Under the pieces are notes generated by a model. The model saw only the letters and a program-made list of their open reading frames with translations, was not told the origin of the DNA and ran no database searches. Shown one piece after another: positions 24,094 to 37,733 of a stretch of DNA of 64,000 nucleotides (positions are counted from its first letter, which is position 1; each line of letters begins with the position of its first letter). The stretch is from Eutypa lata. Taxonomy: Eukaryota; Ascomycota; Sordariomycetes; Xylariales; Diatrypaceae. Made by a program: the position numbers and the translations under genes. The stretch covers positions 4,588,001 to 4,652,000 of the forward strand of contig JAKULF010000005.1 in assembly GCA_022661535.1 (NCBI GenBank), written 5' to 3'.

Positions 24094-27000
24094 ATGGAAG
24101 AGGACAGGGTGCAAGATGCCCTGGAGGGTTTATCTGTCAATAGCAGTAATATCGCCATCCCGCGACGGATTAAGGAGGAGAATGCCGAAAGTACTTCTTC
24201 AACTCCGAACCGGAGTAGCAAGGGCACCAACTCTCGAAGCCGGTCTCCTGACAATAATAACAACAATAATAACCGCCATAAATCCCAGAGCGACAGTATC
24301 TCAACCCCTGAAGCGGCGCCCAGACCCAGAATGTCACGCAAAGCATCTCAGAAGACGGCACCGCGCCCTGTTACCCTTTTCAATGACCACCCTGATGTCA
24401 CCTCGGACTCGAAAGACCATTTCGAGCTCATTGAGAATTGCATGTACGGCTCTAAGACTCTTGGGTCATCAAAACAAGACGCGTTAGACTGCGATTGCTC
24501 TGAAGAATGGCGTAGGTCACCCATCCATCTATATATCTACATAACTTTCCCTGCTCGCCGGGCTGGTGAAAGTTACAGAATGCTAATGTGCACATTTAGG
24601 AGATGGTATCAACCATGCCTGTGCAGACGATTCATGCATCAACCGTGCCACCAAAATGGAATGTGTCGACCAGGAATGCAACTGTGGTAACGGCTGCCAA
24701 AACCAGCGCTTCCAGAGAAAGCAATATGCCAATGTGTCTGTCATCAAGACTGAAAAGAAAGGGTTTGGTCTACGGGCAAACGTAGATCTCAACTCAGGTG
24801 ATTTCATATTTGAATATATTGGAGAGGTTATCAACGAACCGACTTTCCGACAACGAATGATCAGATACGACAAAGAAGGGATCAAGCACTTTTATTTCAT
24901 GTCCCTGACTAAGAACGAATTTGTCGACGCTACTAAGAAGGGCAACCTTGGTCGGTTTTGTAACCATTCCTGCAATCCAAACTCTTACGTGGATAAGTGG
25001 GTGGTGGGCAACAAACTTCGCATGGGCATTTTTGCGGGGCGGCAAATACAGGCCGGCGAAGAGCTGGTCTTCAATTACAACGTTGACAGATATGGTGCTG
25101 ATCCCCAGCCGTGCTACTGTGGTGAAGCAAATTGCATTGGCTTCATCGGAGGCAAGACGCAAACAGAGCGTGCCACGAAACTGGCCGATGCAACAATTGA
25201 AGCCCTTGGTATTGATGATGGAGATGGGTGGGATACCACGGTTGCCAAGAAACCCCGGAAAAAGAAGGTGGAAGAGGACGATGAAGAATACGTTAACAGC
25301 GTACAAGCCCGTGGCCTCGACGAAAAAGGTGTTACCAAGGTCATGGCCGCACTTATGCAGTCCAAAGAGAAATGGATTGCTGTCAAGTTGCTGGAACGAA
25401 TTCAGCGATGCGACGATGACCGCGTGCGCAGCCGGGTAGTGCAGATGCATGGTTACCAGATTCTAAAAACGACACTGGCCACCTTTATTGAAGACCACAA
25501 CATAGTCCTCCAGATTCTCGACATCCTCTACCAATTTCCTCGCATAAGCAAAAATAAGATAGTAGATTCAGATATTGAGTCAACTATCAAGCAACTAACC
25601 ATGTCAGAGCACCAAGATGTTGCTGAAGAGTCGGCACGGCTATTGGAGGAATGGAGCAAATTAGAAGTCGCATATCGGATCCCTCGTAAGAAGCATGACC
25701 CCAACGCTCAGGGAAACTCGAACAATTCATATGAAGAACGTCGTGGCATACGACCTGAAGAGCCACTCGTAAAAGCCATCGTTACCTTACCGGACAATAT
25801 CCCAAAGGGCCCCCGGAGCAATGTTCCCCAACGCAACCCTAATTTCTTCAATCACCAGCGACCGCGCCGACCGCCCCACGCTTTCTCCAACCTCCCTCCT
25901 GGCTGGTTTACGGCAACCGATGCTCGTGGATCAGTCTACTTCTACACCAAATCTGGCCAAACAACGTGGCAAAAGCCAACTGCTCCCGCAGCAGATCCCA
26001 CTCCGACGCAACCTGCTGGTCCCTCCAAAATACAGCAGGAACAGAAGCAGCTGCAGGATATCATTGACTCGCTCACTAAACCGGATGCTATTCCCCGACG
26101 GTCGGCGTCCCAAACGCCACAGCAGGCCACCACACCCACACAAGAGCCGAAAAAGGAAAAGTGGCGTTCCCTACCAATCGAGAAGCAGATGAAGATTTAC
26201 GAAAACACGGTTTGGCTTCCATATCCGTTGCTCTGTGTTATAACTAAGCTAACAAGTCTCTAGCTTTTCCCTCATGTCAAGTATGTCATGGACAAATTTC
26301 GTCATCGACTCCCAAAGGATGACCTAAAAAAATTCGCCAAGGATATAAACAAGAAACTCGTTGCATCGGATTATAAGAACAACCGTGTAGACGACCCGAC
26401 TGCGATTTCCGAGAAGCAGGAGAAAAAGGTCAAGAAATATGTCAAGGACTTCTTCGAGCGCGCCGTTGAAAAATTCAAGGAGCACCAACAACAGAAGACG
26501 ACAAGCCAGAGTAAACATGCACACAGCACATTGCAGCTAGGCACCACCGCCGTCCCGGATATTGCCGCGGAGAGTCCTACCATGAAATTAGATGAAGACA
26601 TCGTGATGACAGACGATGAGGGTACTGGTTCGACGCCTGCAAGTTCTGATCGGAAGCGGAAACGGGATGACGGCGTGCTTGAGTCTCCTGGATTGACGCC
26701 ATCTGACACCCCACTGATCAAGCGACTCAAGGATGAAGATGGCGACGCTCCTAGTCCGCCGCCGCCGCCACCCCCGCCTCCTGAGAGTGCAGTGACACCG
26801 AGTGCTGAGGTCAGCGAGCAAGAAGCCGCACTGATGCGTGAAAACGAAGAAGCACAACGTATAGCAGACGAGGCAGAACGCCAGAAGCTTCTTGAGCAAG
26901 AGGTTGAACTCGAGCAGGAGAACGAGCGTAACATGCTTGACTTCGAAAGGGAACAACAGCAGAACAGCCATTCTGTAAATGGGAACCAGAGTGTCGGCGT

Positions 27001-27103
27001 TAATGGAGTTCTCGATCCACAAGACGATAGCAGGGGCGACGAAGAAGCAAGCAATGCTCTGAAGGCAAACAACGCAAGGGGCCAAGAGGTCATGAGCCAC
27101 TAA
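24094..27103 (+). CDS. SET2: Histone H3K36 methyltransferase SET2
   Basis: Three exons (24094-24511, 24600-26209, 26264-27103), introns of 88 and 54 bp, 955 residues. SET2 travels with elongating RNA polymerase II and methylates histone H3 lysine 36. Domains in order: disordered N-terminus with an Asn run; Cys-rich AWS (about 130-178, [10 protein letters not shown] joined across intron 1); SET with NHSC at ~261-264 and [12 protein letters not shown]; post-[13 protein letters not shown] at ~311-320; TFIIS-N-like/autoinhibitory helices (~376-500); [22 protein letters not shown] at ~571; C-terminal SRI domain (~677-750) that binds the phosphorylated CTD. A Pro run and coiled region follow. Intron 2 splits the sequence just before the SRI domain ([15 protein letters not shown]). 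The chosen ATG is the first in frame after stop-rich upstream sequence. Length fits filamentous-fungal SET2. Confidence 0.96.
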
Positions 27104-28951
27104 GGCTCTTTTTGCAGTAATTTCTAAACTACAGCAGATGGCTTGCTGTTTGTGTTGGAGGCGGGCTATCCGAGGCAGCATCCATCATATTAAGCAACAC
27201 GATTAGAGGCTATGGATTTGCATCGAACAGTTCTCTCTCTAACACGTGTATCTATAGACGGGGCGCGATTTGCGGTTTGCGATTGTCGCATTTTATACCT
27301 TTGTATTCGTCATATTGATTATATCATTGCATTCATGTACTAAAAAATCACTCATCAGCTGCTCAAGGGAAAGGGAGGGATGGAGGGAGGTACCTCTTGA
27401 GACGAGCCGATTTAATAAGTCGCTATACACGCAACTATAGTTTTTTTCCTCGATGCATTTTCACCTGGTGTCGGCGCGATAGACACCCAATCAGTTATTT
27501 CGGATTGATGGTCCTTTGGTTCTTTTATCCCTTCTCACAATCTGCTCTCTTGAAGGGAGATGTACTGAGAGAGCACTACCCCATTGCTGTGAAAATAGGC
27601 TCGCCGGAAAGGGAGGGGATATGGCGTTATTTCGCCTGGCGACTGGAATGGTTGGCTTCCTCACCGGTCGTCGCCTGGCCGGTTCGGTCTGCTTTGCTTT
27701 CACCTCATTCGCATATACTTTATCTGCATGTATGCATGTCTCAGGAAGGGCCTATTTTTTCTTCTTCATATTCCCTCTCGATTTTCTTTTTTAGCTCCAG
27801 TAGCTGTGTGAGCAGAGATCACAGGGTCTGATGGAAGAAGCAAGGAAGGAAGGAAGGCATGGCAGGCAGGCAGGCAGGCAGCAAGACCAACTAGAGGCGA
27901 GACAGCAAGCAAGTAGGCAAAGGCATTTATGTTGTGTCAGGCACAGGTCTGGTCTAATAATGGGAGACAAAAAAAAAGAATGGTTTTGCGCTATATTATA
28001 CGTCTCGGGTTCTCATGGGACTGACTGGCTTGTAGTTTGGTGATGTCGTGCGTGTGGCGGTCTGTTGGTCGGTCTGATCTGCTGTCTGCATACGACTGCT
28101 TGCTGTACCTGTCGCTTCTTAAGTCTGTGTATGATGTGGTGGTGTATATATACTGGATCTTGCGTTGTGTATATATATGTTGGAAGCGGTGATTAAGGAG
28201 CCAAGCTGAGAACCCTTAGTTAAGGGCTTTGCTGATATTAGGTTCTATTCCCAGGGAGGGGGCGGGGCCGTTATATGCTATATTGGACTCTGGACTGTTA
28301 TGTATATAACAACTATACCGCAGTGTGCAAGAAGAAGAAAGAAAAAAGTAGATGGATTATGTATGGCTATGTATGTCCTTGCCCACGCAAGATCGGATTG
28401 TATTTGTTCTTCGGACAACAGCAGACTCTCTGGATCCTACCTCTAATTGCCTTAAGTCCAAAGCAGGTAGGTAAGGTATCTAAGTTACTTTATGTAGGAA
28501 GACAGATGACCTTTTGAAGGCAGAGTAACGTACCGAATTTCCAACAAAAACACCAATGCCCCGTGTGGTCCAACTAATCAGGGACGACACGATTCTTAGA
28601 GACTATTGTCACACTATATCAGCGGGCAAGTTTTGAAATCAGTCTTTTTTCAAGGTACTCGTGTGAATATATATTAACTAACTTAAACCATTCCAGGTGC
28701 CTACCTAGGTAGTTAGCCATTCTCATAGTCAACATCGTCTTATTCGGAAAAGCTTGATTGAATTGGTCAGCTAATCCATCATCAACTAATCATCATTCAG
28801 TCCACCCACCCTGTGTTGCCAAAAAAAAAATCACCATTCCTCTCAGCTATCATCTCTTTAGTATCCGTCATCTTTCCTATGATAAGTAGCAGTCCGCACT
28901 TTTTTTATTTAAATTTAAATCCACTTCATTTCTTCCCCCTTTCAGCTAGCC
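27104..28951. other. Convergent intergenic spacer
   Basis: Between the 3' ends of SET2 (+) and the GABA transaminase (-). It holds GGAA/GGCA tetranucleotide repeats at 27842-27881 and several overlapping ORFs on both strands (27397-28043) without recognisable content. 28140-28180 is rich in TATA. Confidence 0.5.
27842..27881. repeat. Tetranucleotide repeats (AAGG)n and (GGCA)n
   Basis: About four AAGG units at 27842-27857, then five GGCA units at 27861-27880. Confidence 0.85.
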
Positions 28952-30557
28952 TCACCAAGTCGTAACGATCTTCTCGAGCGCCTCGAGCAAGATATCCGCA
29001 TGCTGCTCCTCGAAGATGAGCATGGGCCTCAGACGGACGGCCGATGGCCCGCTCCCGCCGATGTTGATGCCGAACGTCTTGGCCTTCTTGAGGAAGTCGT
29101 CGCGGCGGGGGTTATCGAAGGCGATGAAGGTGCCCCGGCCCTTGCCGCGCAGGTTGTCGAACTGGCCGGGATACTTCGCGGCCAGGGCCTCGAGCTTCCC
29201 GAAGAGGTAGTCACCGACCTGGGCGGTGCGGCGCACGAGGTCCAGGCGCTCCGTCTCCTCGACGATGGCGCGGAACAGCAGCGCCCGCGCCGGGTCGCCC
29301 ATCCACGTGTTGAACTGCCGGTACGGCTTGTTGGGCCGCAGCGCCGGGTCCCCGAAGTAGTACCCCGCCGTCTGCGCCTTCTTGCTGAACGTCACGATGT
29401 CGGGGGGCGACGGCAGGTCCCAGTGCTCATGCGCCCAGAACTTGCCCGTCGCGCCTACGCCCGTCTGCACCTCGTCCACGATGAGCAGCACGCCGTGCTT
29501 CTCGGTCAGCGTCCGCAGGCCCCGGAAGAACTCCGGAGATGCGTGGTTGTCGCCGCCCTCGGACTGGATCGGCTCGACTACCACAGCGCACGGCGGCACG
29601 TGGTATGATGTGATGAGGCGCTCTACCTCGGCGAGCGAGTCGGCCTCCGCCCGTGCGTTCTCCTCGGCATACTTGTCTAGAGGGTACTTGAGCAGCGGGA
29701 AGGTCGCCTGCGGCCAGTCGAAGGCCGGGATATCTAGCTTGTGGATGGCCTTCGAGCGCGTCGTTGAGAGCGAGCCGAAGAGCCGGCCGTGGAAAGCAGA
29801 CTTGAACGAGAGGATAGATAACTCGGAAGCGCCTGGGGACTGGTTGTTCATGACCGATTCCATCTCCTCTTCCGTGAACTCGACGGCAGGGCCACCTCGG
29901 TCCCGCTGCCGCCGATACATGAATGCCGCTTTGTATGCCGTCTCGTTCGCGTCGGATCCAGCCATCGCGGTGAAGACCTGGTTCAACCCCTTGGGTGCCA
30001 CCTTGAGGATGCCCGTCTCCAGGATCTCTGCCCAGTCGTGCGAGGGGAAGTTGCCCAGCGCGGGTCGGTTGATAAGTGATGATATCATCTCCGAACTCTT
30101 GGCTTCCTTAATAAGGGCTGGGTTGTTGTACCCAAGGGGAATTGACGCAATTTGAGCGTAACTAGTTACATGGACTCAGCAATTGCTTTCCTCACTTCAA
30201 ACAGCATTACTCGGTGGTGAAGACTTACACGTCTAGCAGGGTATTGCCATCTGGATCGACGATATAGTTGCCAAAGCTCTTGGTGTAGTCAGCGAGCATG
30301 TTTATGCTTCGCGTGTCGAAAACCTTGGTCAACTTGGTGATCTTCTCCTGCGACTTGGGCCCTGGAATGTCTGTCTTCACTATGGGGGCCTCAGGCTCGC
30401 CCGTGTAGTAGGTTGAAGCCATCCTAGCACTAGATACAGCTGCGGCTTGTCTCGCAGAACCCTGTATGAAGGCATTTCTGGCACTTGGAGAGGCAGAAAG
30501 ACGCTTGAAAGAGGCCGATAAGGCCCGCGAGGCACCTCCCTGACGGAGGATAGCCAT
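28952..30557 (-). CDS. 4-aminobutyrate aminotransferase (GABA transaminase), mitochondrial-type
   Basis: Two exons, 30229-30557 and 28952-30161, with a 67-bp intron (donor GTAAGT, acceptor ACTAG); 512 residues. A PLP-dependent class III aminotransferase that moves the amino group of GABA to 2-oxoglutarate in the GABA shunt. Visible family features are NTLLDVYAQIASIPLGYNNP across the splice, FTAMAGSDANETAYKAAFMY, FHGRLFGSLSTTRSKAIHK, VVEPIQSEGGDNHASP, LIVDEVQTGVGATGKFWAHE and the PLP-lysine segment PDIVTFSKKAQTAGYYF (second Lys, ~371). The first ~50 residues are rich in Arg/Ser/Ala with few acids, consistent with a mitochondrial presequence. Length matches fungal GatA/Uga1 plus a presequence. 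The 3' two thirds are very GC-rich compared with exon 1. It lies next to a 7-kb spacer. Confidence 0.95.
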
Positions 30558-33500
30558 TGTGTTTTATACTACTATCTTAGTGGGATATAGATGAGTGGGT
30601 AGATGTAGTAGTTAGAATCTAGAACAAAAAAAAGAACCGAAACAAACCGGAAACGCCTCACGAAAAGTGATGTGAACAAGTCGAAGTTTCCACCAAGCGG
30701 TCGTTCGCTGGTAGAAGGACTACATACTTATGTAGGGTGTTATGTTATTTATTATGTAACGCAACCAGCCAGGAGCTCAGAGCTATCACTTGAATGGCCC
30801 CTCAGCCCCTCTATCCGTCCTAAACCGCGTTATCGCTTGGTGATTGTGTGATAAGATACCGCTAGCCAAGCTCCCCTGACTGGTTGCGGGGTTCAATCAT
30901 GAAGGCTAATTGGCTTCGCCGATAAACACTGCGCTAGGTACGTCAGCGATATTCGGACTTTACCACAACATGTACGTAAATACATATACGTCGCTTTCTT
31001 TAGTGAAGATACGAAATGGTCATTGAATCCTACGTTGGTTATCATAAAACATCAAGCTGAAAGACAAACTGCTGATAAGTTGTACTAATAGGAGATAGCC
31101 GCAAGAAACTATACGTAGGGTGCCTACGAAGTACAGCAGCTAACGTTCTAGATTGTACACACATTGCCACATTGCAACCCTGAGGCGAAAATGAACACAT
31201 CCAACCCGGGAAAAGGGAACGCATCCAATTGCCCTGTTTAGAATGGTCAACTTAATAATAAAACCCGTTTTTTAAAACCTAACAATTGGAATTGGAGTTG
31301 CCCCACGAAGTGAGTATCGTTCAAGCACCTCTCCGAAAAGAGAACCAATTCTCTTTTTGGTTTTGGTTTTGTATTGACTACCTACATAAGTACCTAGGTA
31401 TCTACCAGAATCTCAACCAAATCTAGAAAGTCTACGCGAGTCATATCCACCTACGCCGGCTAGGCACCGGATCGACGCCGGCCACCGGATCGCCGCCGCC
31501 GAGTTGGAGAACCATGTCATGTCCCGATGGATAGACGTTAAACTACCGCCCATGATTCCCTGCCGACATCGCTCTAAACATTTCTAGCAGTCATAGAAAA
31601 TAAAAACAAAGGGTATACAATCAAATGTATTCTAGATCATCAAATAAAGTATTTATTAACCGAATCGTGTTCATAAGAGGTTACAAACATAAAACCTCCC
31701 GGGTGAACTGAATATGAAGATTTATACTCTACCCTATCCATCTTAGTTCGATGTTGCTCATCAGCCCCGTTACTTCTGCAGTATCTGCTTATGATTTCTC
31801 CTCTTTCAGTCCTTCAGATGTATCCGAACGGCCATATTGTCTGTATTGTCTGTCGTTTGTAGAATCGCTTCCTGTACATGTAGCCCTTCTAGGAAACATT
31901 TATGAACTGAATTCACAAGCATCAAATTCTATGACGCGCTGGCTTATTGCATTGACCAGTCTACGCATATGGAGAGGCTACACCACTTCAACATATAATG
32001 TATCACTATGAGATTATAGCATTCGTGTGGGAAGCACACCTAGGACGAAAATGATGTTGAGGAATGAGTTCTGGTGTGTGGACATTCGCAAGCTCACGCT
32101 GTATGCCAGGATCTACGAGAAATGGTCACGGATTTCCCATGAGAACACAAGAACACGTCCTTTCGGGACAACGTTTTCCTCTGCGAGATTGGCCAATACG
32201 AAAAACCAAGTAGCTACAGTGTTGCTGCTTAGGGTTGACTATTTCTATAGCTGCTTACATGCCTCGAGGAAGTTATTGGTAGCAAAATATTCTCCAGCTG
32301 AAGAGAGAAGCATAGAAGGTGGTTCAGCAGATTCGAGAAATATTTCGGCCTCATGCTACTGATTACTCCAGGCTGCAAACGCCCACTTCGCGCGATGAAG
32401 GATGTTCTCCGACCATGGCTGGCTGCCCGAGAACTACGATCGGTCGGCGATATGTATTCGCAAAGCTAAGAAGCAGCTCTTACATCTTCCGAGCTGCGCT
32501 TGCGTGGACAGCGTATGCTGTGTCGCTCGAGAAACTAAACCGCCCAAACAATCAGGGCTGTGTTTTTCCCCCCATCAATAGGCCTCGTTGGCCCCGAGCG
32601 ACAGGATCTCGTGTTGCAATGTGTTCGGGTATCTTGACGAACCGATGTTCACCTTTTACCACATAACACTAAGGCGCTGAGCTTTCTTCGTCTTGTGTGA
32701 CAGACAATGTGGGTTACAGGATCGAGACAATTGTCGGGAGGAATGGCATCTGCTTTGAATCTATCGCAGCTTCGTTCACCGAATGATTCGTGCTGATCTG
32801 CTAGAGAGCCAACACAGCATGGAGTCAGTAAAGCCGTACGTTGACCCGCAACAATCTGCGAATAAAGGTTTCTCTTGAGGCCCGGAGAAGGTTGGGAATG
32901 GCTAGCTGAACGACGAGCTTGCAGTAGTCGGGGTTTGCATCAGCGGACGACATTCTGAAAGCCATCGGATGCTCCCCACAGCCATCTATGCGGAGTTGGG
33001 TAGGACAACTATATATGCTATCTCTTGTCATCTTTGTGCAAGCATTATATATTCAACACGACATTAGCGGGGATTCTTTTAACAACAGCTGTCGGTAAAA
33101 CTTGCTTACGATATGTCGGGAAGCACAAATGGGTGACTACATTCGAGGTAAATCTCTCGCCGAAATATAAACTCGGATCTCGCCCGCTCTCCGATGGTAG
33201 TCTCTTCAAGAAGTTGCCGTGGAGTGTACCATGGTCTTCTCCGAGAGGGAACTTTCCGATTGAAAAAAAGAGAGGGATACGATATGTTTAGATTGGAAAT
33301 AAAGATCGTCGAAGCCATCGACTCTAGAGCTTCGAAGAGGGTTTTGCCCCTCCAATAAGGAGGCCTCATTACTGCGAGATAGAGCTACAGAGATGCAATA
33401 GTCATGTTATACTGTGCATATAGACAGCTGAAATGAACTCGATAGTGGATTTGATGGGTTACAGCTGCTTGGCAAAGCAGCCCTGTTTCATGTGAGGCTG

Positions 33501-36500
33501 TATGTTGCACCGAGACATCAATTTACAACCCAGTGGCCTATGAGAAGACGGTTCCCAACCACTCTGTCTGGCCACAGGGTAGGAGTCAGGACTCCTCAGA
33601 ACATTCGAATACGCAGATTGAGCCATGCACGCCATTGATTGGGCCATGGCTTCAGGAACCCGGCCGTGGATCAGTAGATCCTCCTGTGTGGCGTTTCTTA
33701 GACGGACGAGGAAACTAATCCGTTGTCTCAGATACAGTACGGTCATGCTATTTTGCATTGTGTCCCCGACAAGAGTATCCTAGCCTAGGATATACGGTAC
33801 AGACATCCAACCACCTCAGCCATAGTGTTGTTCTATAGTATCGGAGTGGCTCTCTTTAATAATGAGCTATATAGCTGAAGTACAACCTTGCAGTCGTATA
33901 GGACTTGGTCTGTCCTAGGCCAACGTTCATTTCGCCACTCTCATATCGAACAAGCTTCTCTTTACGACGCCGGCACATCATCTTCCCGTCGTGATAGCCT
34001 AGAATGCGGCCTTTTGCGGAGGAACAGTTGTAGTCCTAGCCGCCAGTCCTTTCCACGTCCTAATCTTCCGTCTTGGAATCATGCATGCTCGAAGACTGAA
34101 GGTGCGTGCGTGTACGTGTTACGTGAAGTAATCTGTAATATTCCTAGCATTGTGACTGAACATACTGATAGAACTCACCCATCAACCGTAGTTGTACATC
34201 GTGGTAGTAGGAGGAGGTCCGTAGCTACGACCCAGGAGAAGAAGGACGATACGAAAGCGATTGTACCGAGGATAGGAATACATATATTCCAAGGTTATAT
34301 CAGCCACGGTCTGCTACGGTGGTATGGCTCTTCCCGTAGCCTGGATGGGCGTTTCTTCTCTTGCAGCGAGCGCCCCTTGTATACTAGTAATCGGAATATG
34401 CAGTAAGCATGCCGTAAGAATATGTACTCTGTCCGAGTACATATCTCTTTTCGAACGAGAACTACAAATTCGTGGCCGTGCTTTCAGAGATGATGCTCTA
34501 GCGTATTTCCGAACAATTAGGGAATAAGAGAATAGGAGAGGTATGTATCTCCATGGGTACCTTCAAATCAAGCCATGTTCACTTTTTACCCCTTAGGCTG
34601 AGACAATAGACGATGGCTTGGCTAGCTAGGCACGGACCGTTTGGCTTCTAGCTCGAGGGCCATTAGTTCAATTCGTCTCTATTTTTGTCGTCTTGCGAGA
34701 ACTAAACCTGGAACTGCTTGCTGGCCGGCTGTCCTCTTGAAGACAATAGTATTCAAATTGACCATGTTGGTTGGTACTCAGCTATTCGATATGTGGCGCA
34801 GCAAGGCTTTGTGAATTGTAGTTATAGGTACGATCCTATTCTCGACATTAAGGTCTAGCTGACTCTTGCAGGAGATTGGAATTCCGTGACAGTTGCCTTC
34901 ATCCTCACAGCCTGGATGGATACCCATGTATGGAGTCGTTCTTCCAATGTCGCCACTCCCATGCATACGTAGTAGGTAGTAGTGGTAGTGTATATGGATA
35001 CAAGAGACACAGGAGAGAACGCTGGATTGAATTCTGCTGACGACGACCGATGACTTGTAGACCCAGAACTTGTGTTAGTATTGAGTAACCCCGTCGTAGG
35101 AATGCATTCCGGAATCCGGAGCGCAGGGCAACTTTTGTTGCATTGATGACCCTTGACAGGTATGCTTTTTCCAAGGTTCTTCCCTGACGTCTGACGCCGG
35201 ATTGTGGCCCGCAAAAGCAGCACCGCCGCACTTAACAATCAGAACAATTTCGCTCTCCTATTGTAGGTACTGTAAATAAAAAGCCGGCATGCAACAACGA
35301 TAACTAGATATGTTGGCCGTTACACTTTTATGTTCCACTAGGATATCCCCACGACATTCCTAAGTGTTTTGGGCGGCACCGAGATTCTTATTTTATCTTA
35401 ACTTGCCATGTAGTATATATCTAACGGTCTTGTTAATCGATTACATGTGTCGCAACGCTGCACTGCGACGATGGAAAAATGTCAATCCCGTCTAAGCGCT
35501 TGCCAGCATATATATTTCGGAGCTTAAGAATGCTGACGTATATTACGTTGGAAATGGAAATGTGATGTACTTAATTACACTGCTATTTTGTACGACGGGG
35601 ATGCGGATTCGGGATGGGTCCTTATAATCAAATGCAAATGGACAACTCCTTGTAGTGCACTCGCAAATCGAGAAGAAACATCGTATAAGAGAGGTTATAT
35701 ACATATATATACGTAATGATAAGATGGAGCCGTTCGCACTGCTTTTCTGCTGCTGTCCACTTTTGACTCCAATCTGCTTGACTTCCCTTCCCCTTTATTG
35801 TCACTCGTTGCCTACGACTCTTTTTGTTTTGTTGACAGGCTCGGCGTATTGTTTATTGGCTTGTTTACTGCTTACTTAAGTAGTTATAAATACTCGAAAC
35901 AATCGTTGACAAAGTTTTTCTTTGCTAGTCTCAAAAACTAGACTCTAGCCTTGGATTCAACACATTTTCTCCGGTCTGGCCAGTTTGAAGTAGGAAGGGG
36001 GTTCAGGTCGCTGGAGTTCTGCATTTGGTGGAATGGATTTCAAGCGCAGGGGATTCCGATAATCAGTGTTTGTCTACAAACCGTCATACGTTTCGTCCAT
36101 TTGACTAATTTTTCAGAGGATAGGACAGCGGTGCAAGCAAGCGAGTGAACTACAAGTGAACTATTTCGCGCAACAACGCCAAGGAGATTCTTCAATCCCT
36201 CAGCTTCAATCCGGTCTTGCAAGCCCTGGAACGTGGGAAGTCGAAAAATTTTGCGAAACGTAGTAACAGGGGGAAGACTCGGAGCACAAAAACCTAACAG
36301 GCCTGAGCACTCTTATCCCCACTTCTAAGATCGATCTCACACGGCATCATCACCAATTCGCCCGCAGTTACTTGGGTACCTCCACTTTACCTGCAAGTCA
36401 ACCGAAGGGTCCGGCAGCCCTTCAGCCCAGCTAGAAGACTGTCCACGAACGCAGATTGGACAGAACAAGAAAAAAGGAGGAGCTCACTACAAATCTTACC

Positions 36501-37733
36501 TAGTACCGACCCACCGATTGCTTCCGTGCACGCTATTCGTTGTACCTGCATTAGCCATCTTACCTTCTTGCGCTATAATATCCTGGCAAGCCCTGGCAAA
36601 GCCCTGGTTCCACCGGTTTACACCCCCCCTCCCCTCGTAAAAGTCGTTCCCAGAAGGACGGACGGGAACAAGGATTTGCATGTGTGTGTGCTGCACACCA
36701 AATGCATCTATTGCTATACAACCAGTCATTAATGGTTGTCAGCAACACGCGAGGATCCTACATATCCAACGCAACGCGTCCAACTTTTCTTTTAGCCTGA
36801 CTGGCCCGCCAAAAAACAGCAAACAAGAGAGTAGCCGGATCTCATCGCATCGCACACGCCACGCGCTCTCCATCTTTTCCCACTCCTCCTTCTCTCGCCC
36901 ACAGCCTTTTTCTTCATTTGATAATATCCTCTCGCTTCCACTGGCGCGAGAGTTCCATAAATGTCTTCAGGCCCTAGAATAATTGGGTTATGAGTCGGCC
37001 TATAATTGCGACCTAGGTCTGATTAATCACTCTTTCGGACCGTTCATTCGTTCTTTTACCGTGTCCCTCGGCCGCGGGGTAATATTCACATACATTCATT
37101 CGTTCAACCAAGCTCCGGATTTTGCTGCATTTTTTTCTCGATTAGGACCTCATTGCAAGTCTTGATAAGGAACTTTGCTGCAAGTTTCCGGAACAGCGTC
37201 ATTGGATCCATCAACCTTGATTCACTCTCGCCCTACCCTAATAATATACAACCATAATCTTATTGTAAAGAGTTCCTATTGTCCAGGCACCTTTGCTATC
37301 ACTCTCGAAACGTCTCATCTTTACCATATTGTGGTAAACTCTTCAAGACCAGTCTCAGGATCGGTTCTTGCAAGCTATCTACCTATTTAGCCCTGGATGA
37401 ATTACCGGTTCAGCTAATGTGAAGCAAGTCCAACTTAACCAAACTGACAACCTTAGTTGTTTCCTATTGGTGGTACCATTTGGATCCGGCAACGATCTTA
37501 CGAAGACACATCGACCCTGTGGATTTTATAGGTTGCCTGGTTTCTAGCAAATCTTGCCAGCAGACCTCGCTATCTAGCTAGCTTAGGCGCTACAGCTCTC
37601 TTACGCTTTTTATGGTCGACTGTTTCATACGTTCAAGGTCCTCATCTGATAATTATTTCATCTGCTACTTGAAGGCATCCGCTGTTCTCCGAGCTCTGAA
37701 ATCTTCTAGGGCTCGGAGTGCTCGCTATTCACC
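30558..37733. other. 7-kb spacer with coding-like fragments but no resolvable gene
   Basis: No complete gene can be built. Several short frames have protein-like composition. Examples are 32302-32469 (+) with ITPGCKRPLRAMKDVLRPWL; 33533-33718 (+); 34778-34966 (-) with GCEDEGNCHGIPISCK; and the stretch 33850-34050 (-) with RILGYHDGKMMCRRRKEKLV. They are interrupted by stops and lie in different frames and strands, so they could be eroded genes or chance. 31440-31510 is a small GC-rich patch with short CACCGGATCG repeats. 36000-37733 is pyrimidine-rich and probably the 5' region of the next gene. Confidence 0.45.

Noticed and set aside
26371..27181. Minus-strand ORFs opposite the SET2 C-terminus
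   Set aside because: Antisense shadow of the Glu/Lys-rich and SRI-coding region.
27397..28043. Three overlapping plus-strand ORFs downstream of SET2
   Set aside because: Built partly on tetranucleotide repeats and poly-pyrimidine; no family resemblance.
29000..30155. Long plus-strand ORFs opposite the GABA transaminase
   Set aside because: Antisense shadows created by the GC-rich codon bias of the real gene.
32302..32469. Fragment that looked like part of a cytochrome P450
   Set aside because: No heme-binding or ExxR motif found downstream in any frame, so the family cannot be supported.
34620..34680. Second tRNA-like B-box (AGTTCAATTCG)
   Set aside because: No cloverleaf can be drawn around it.
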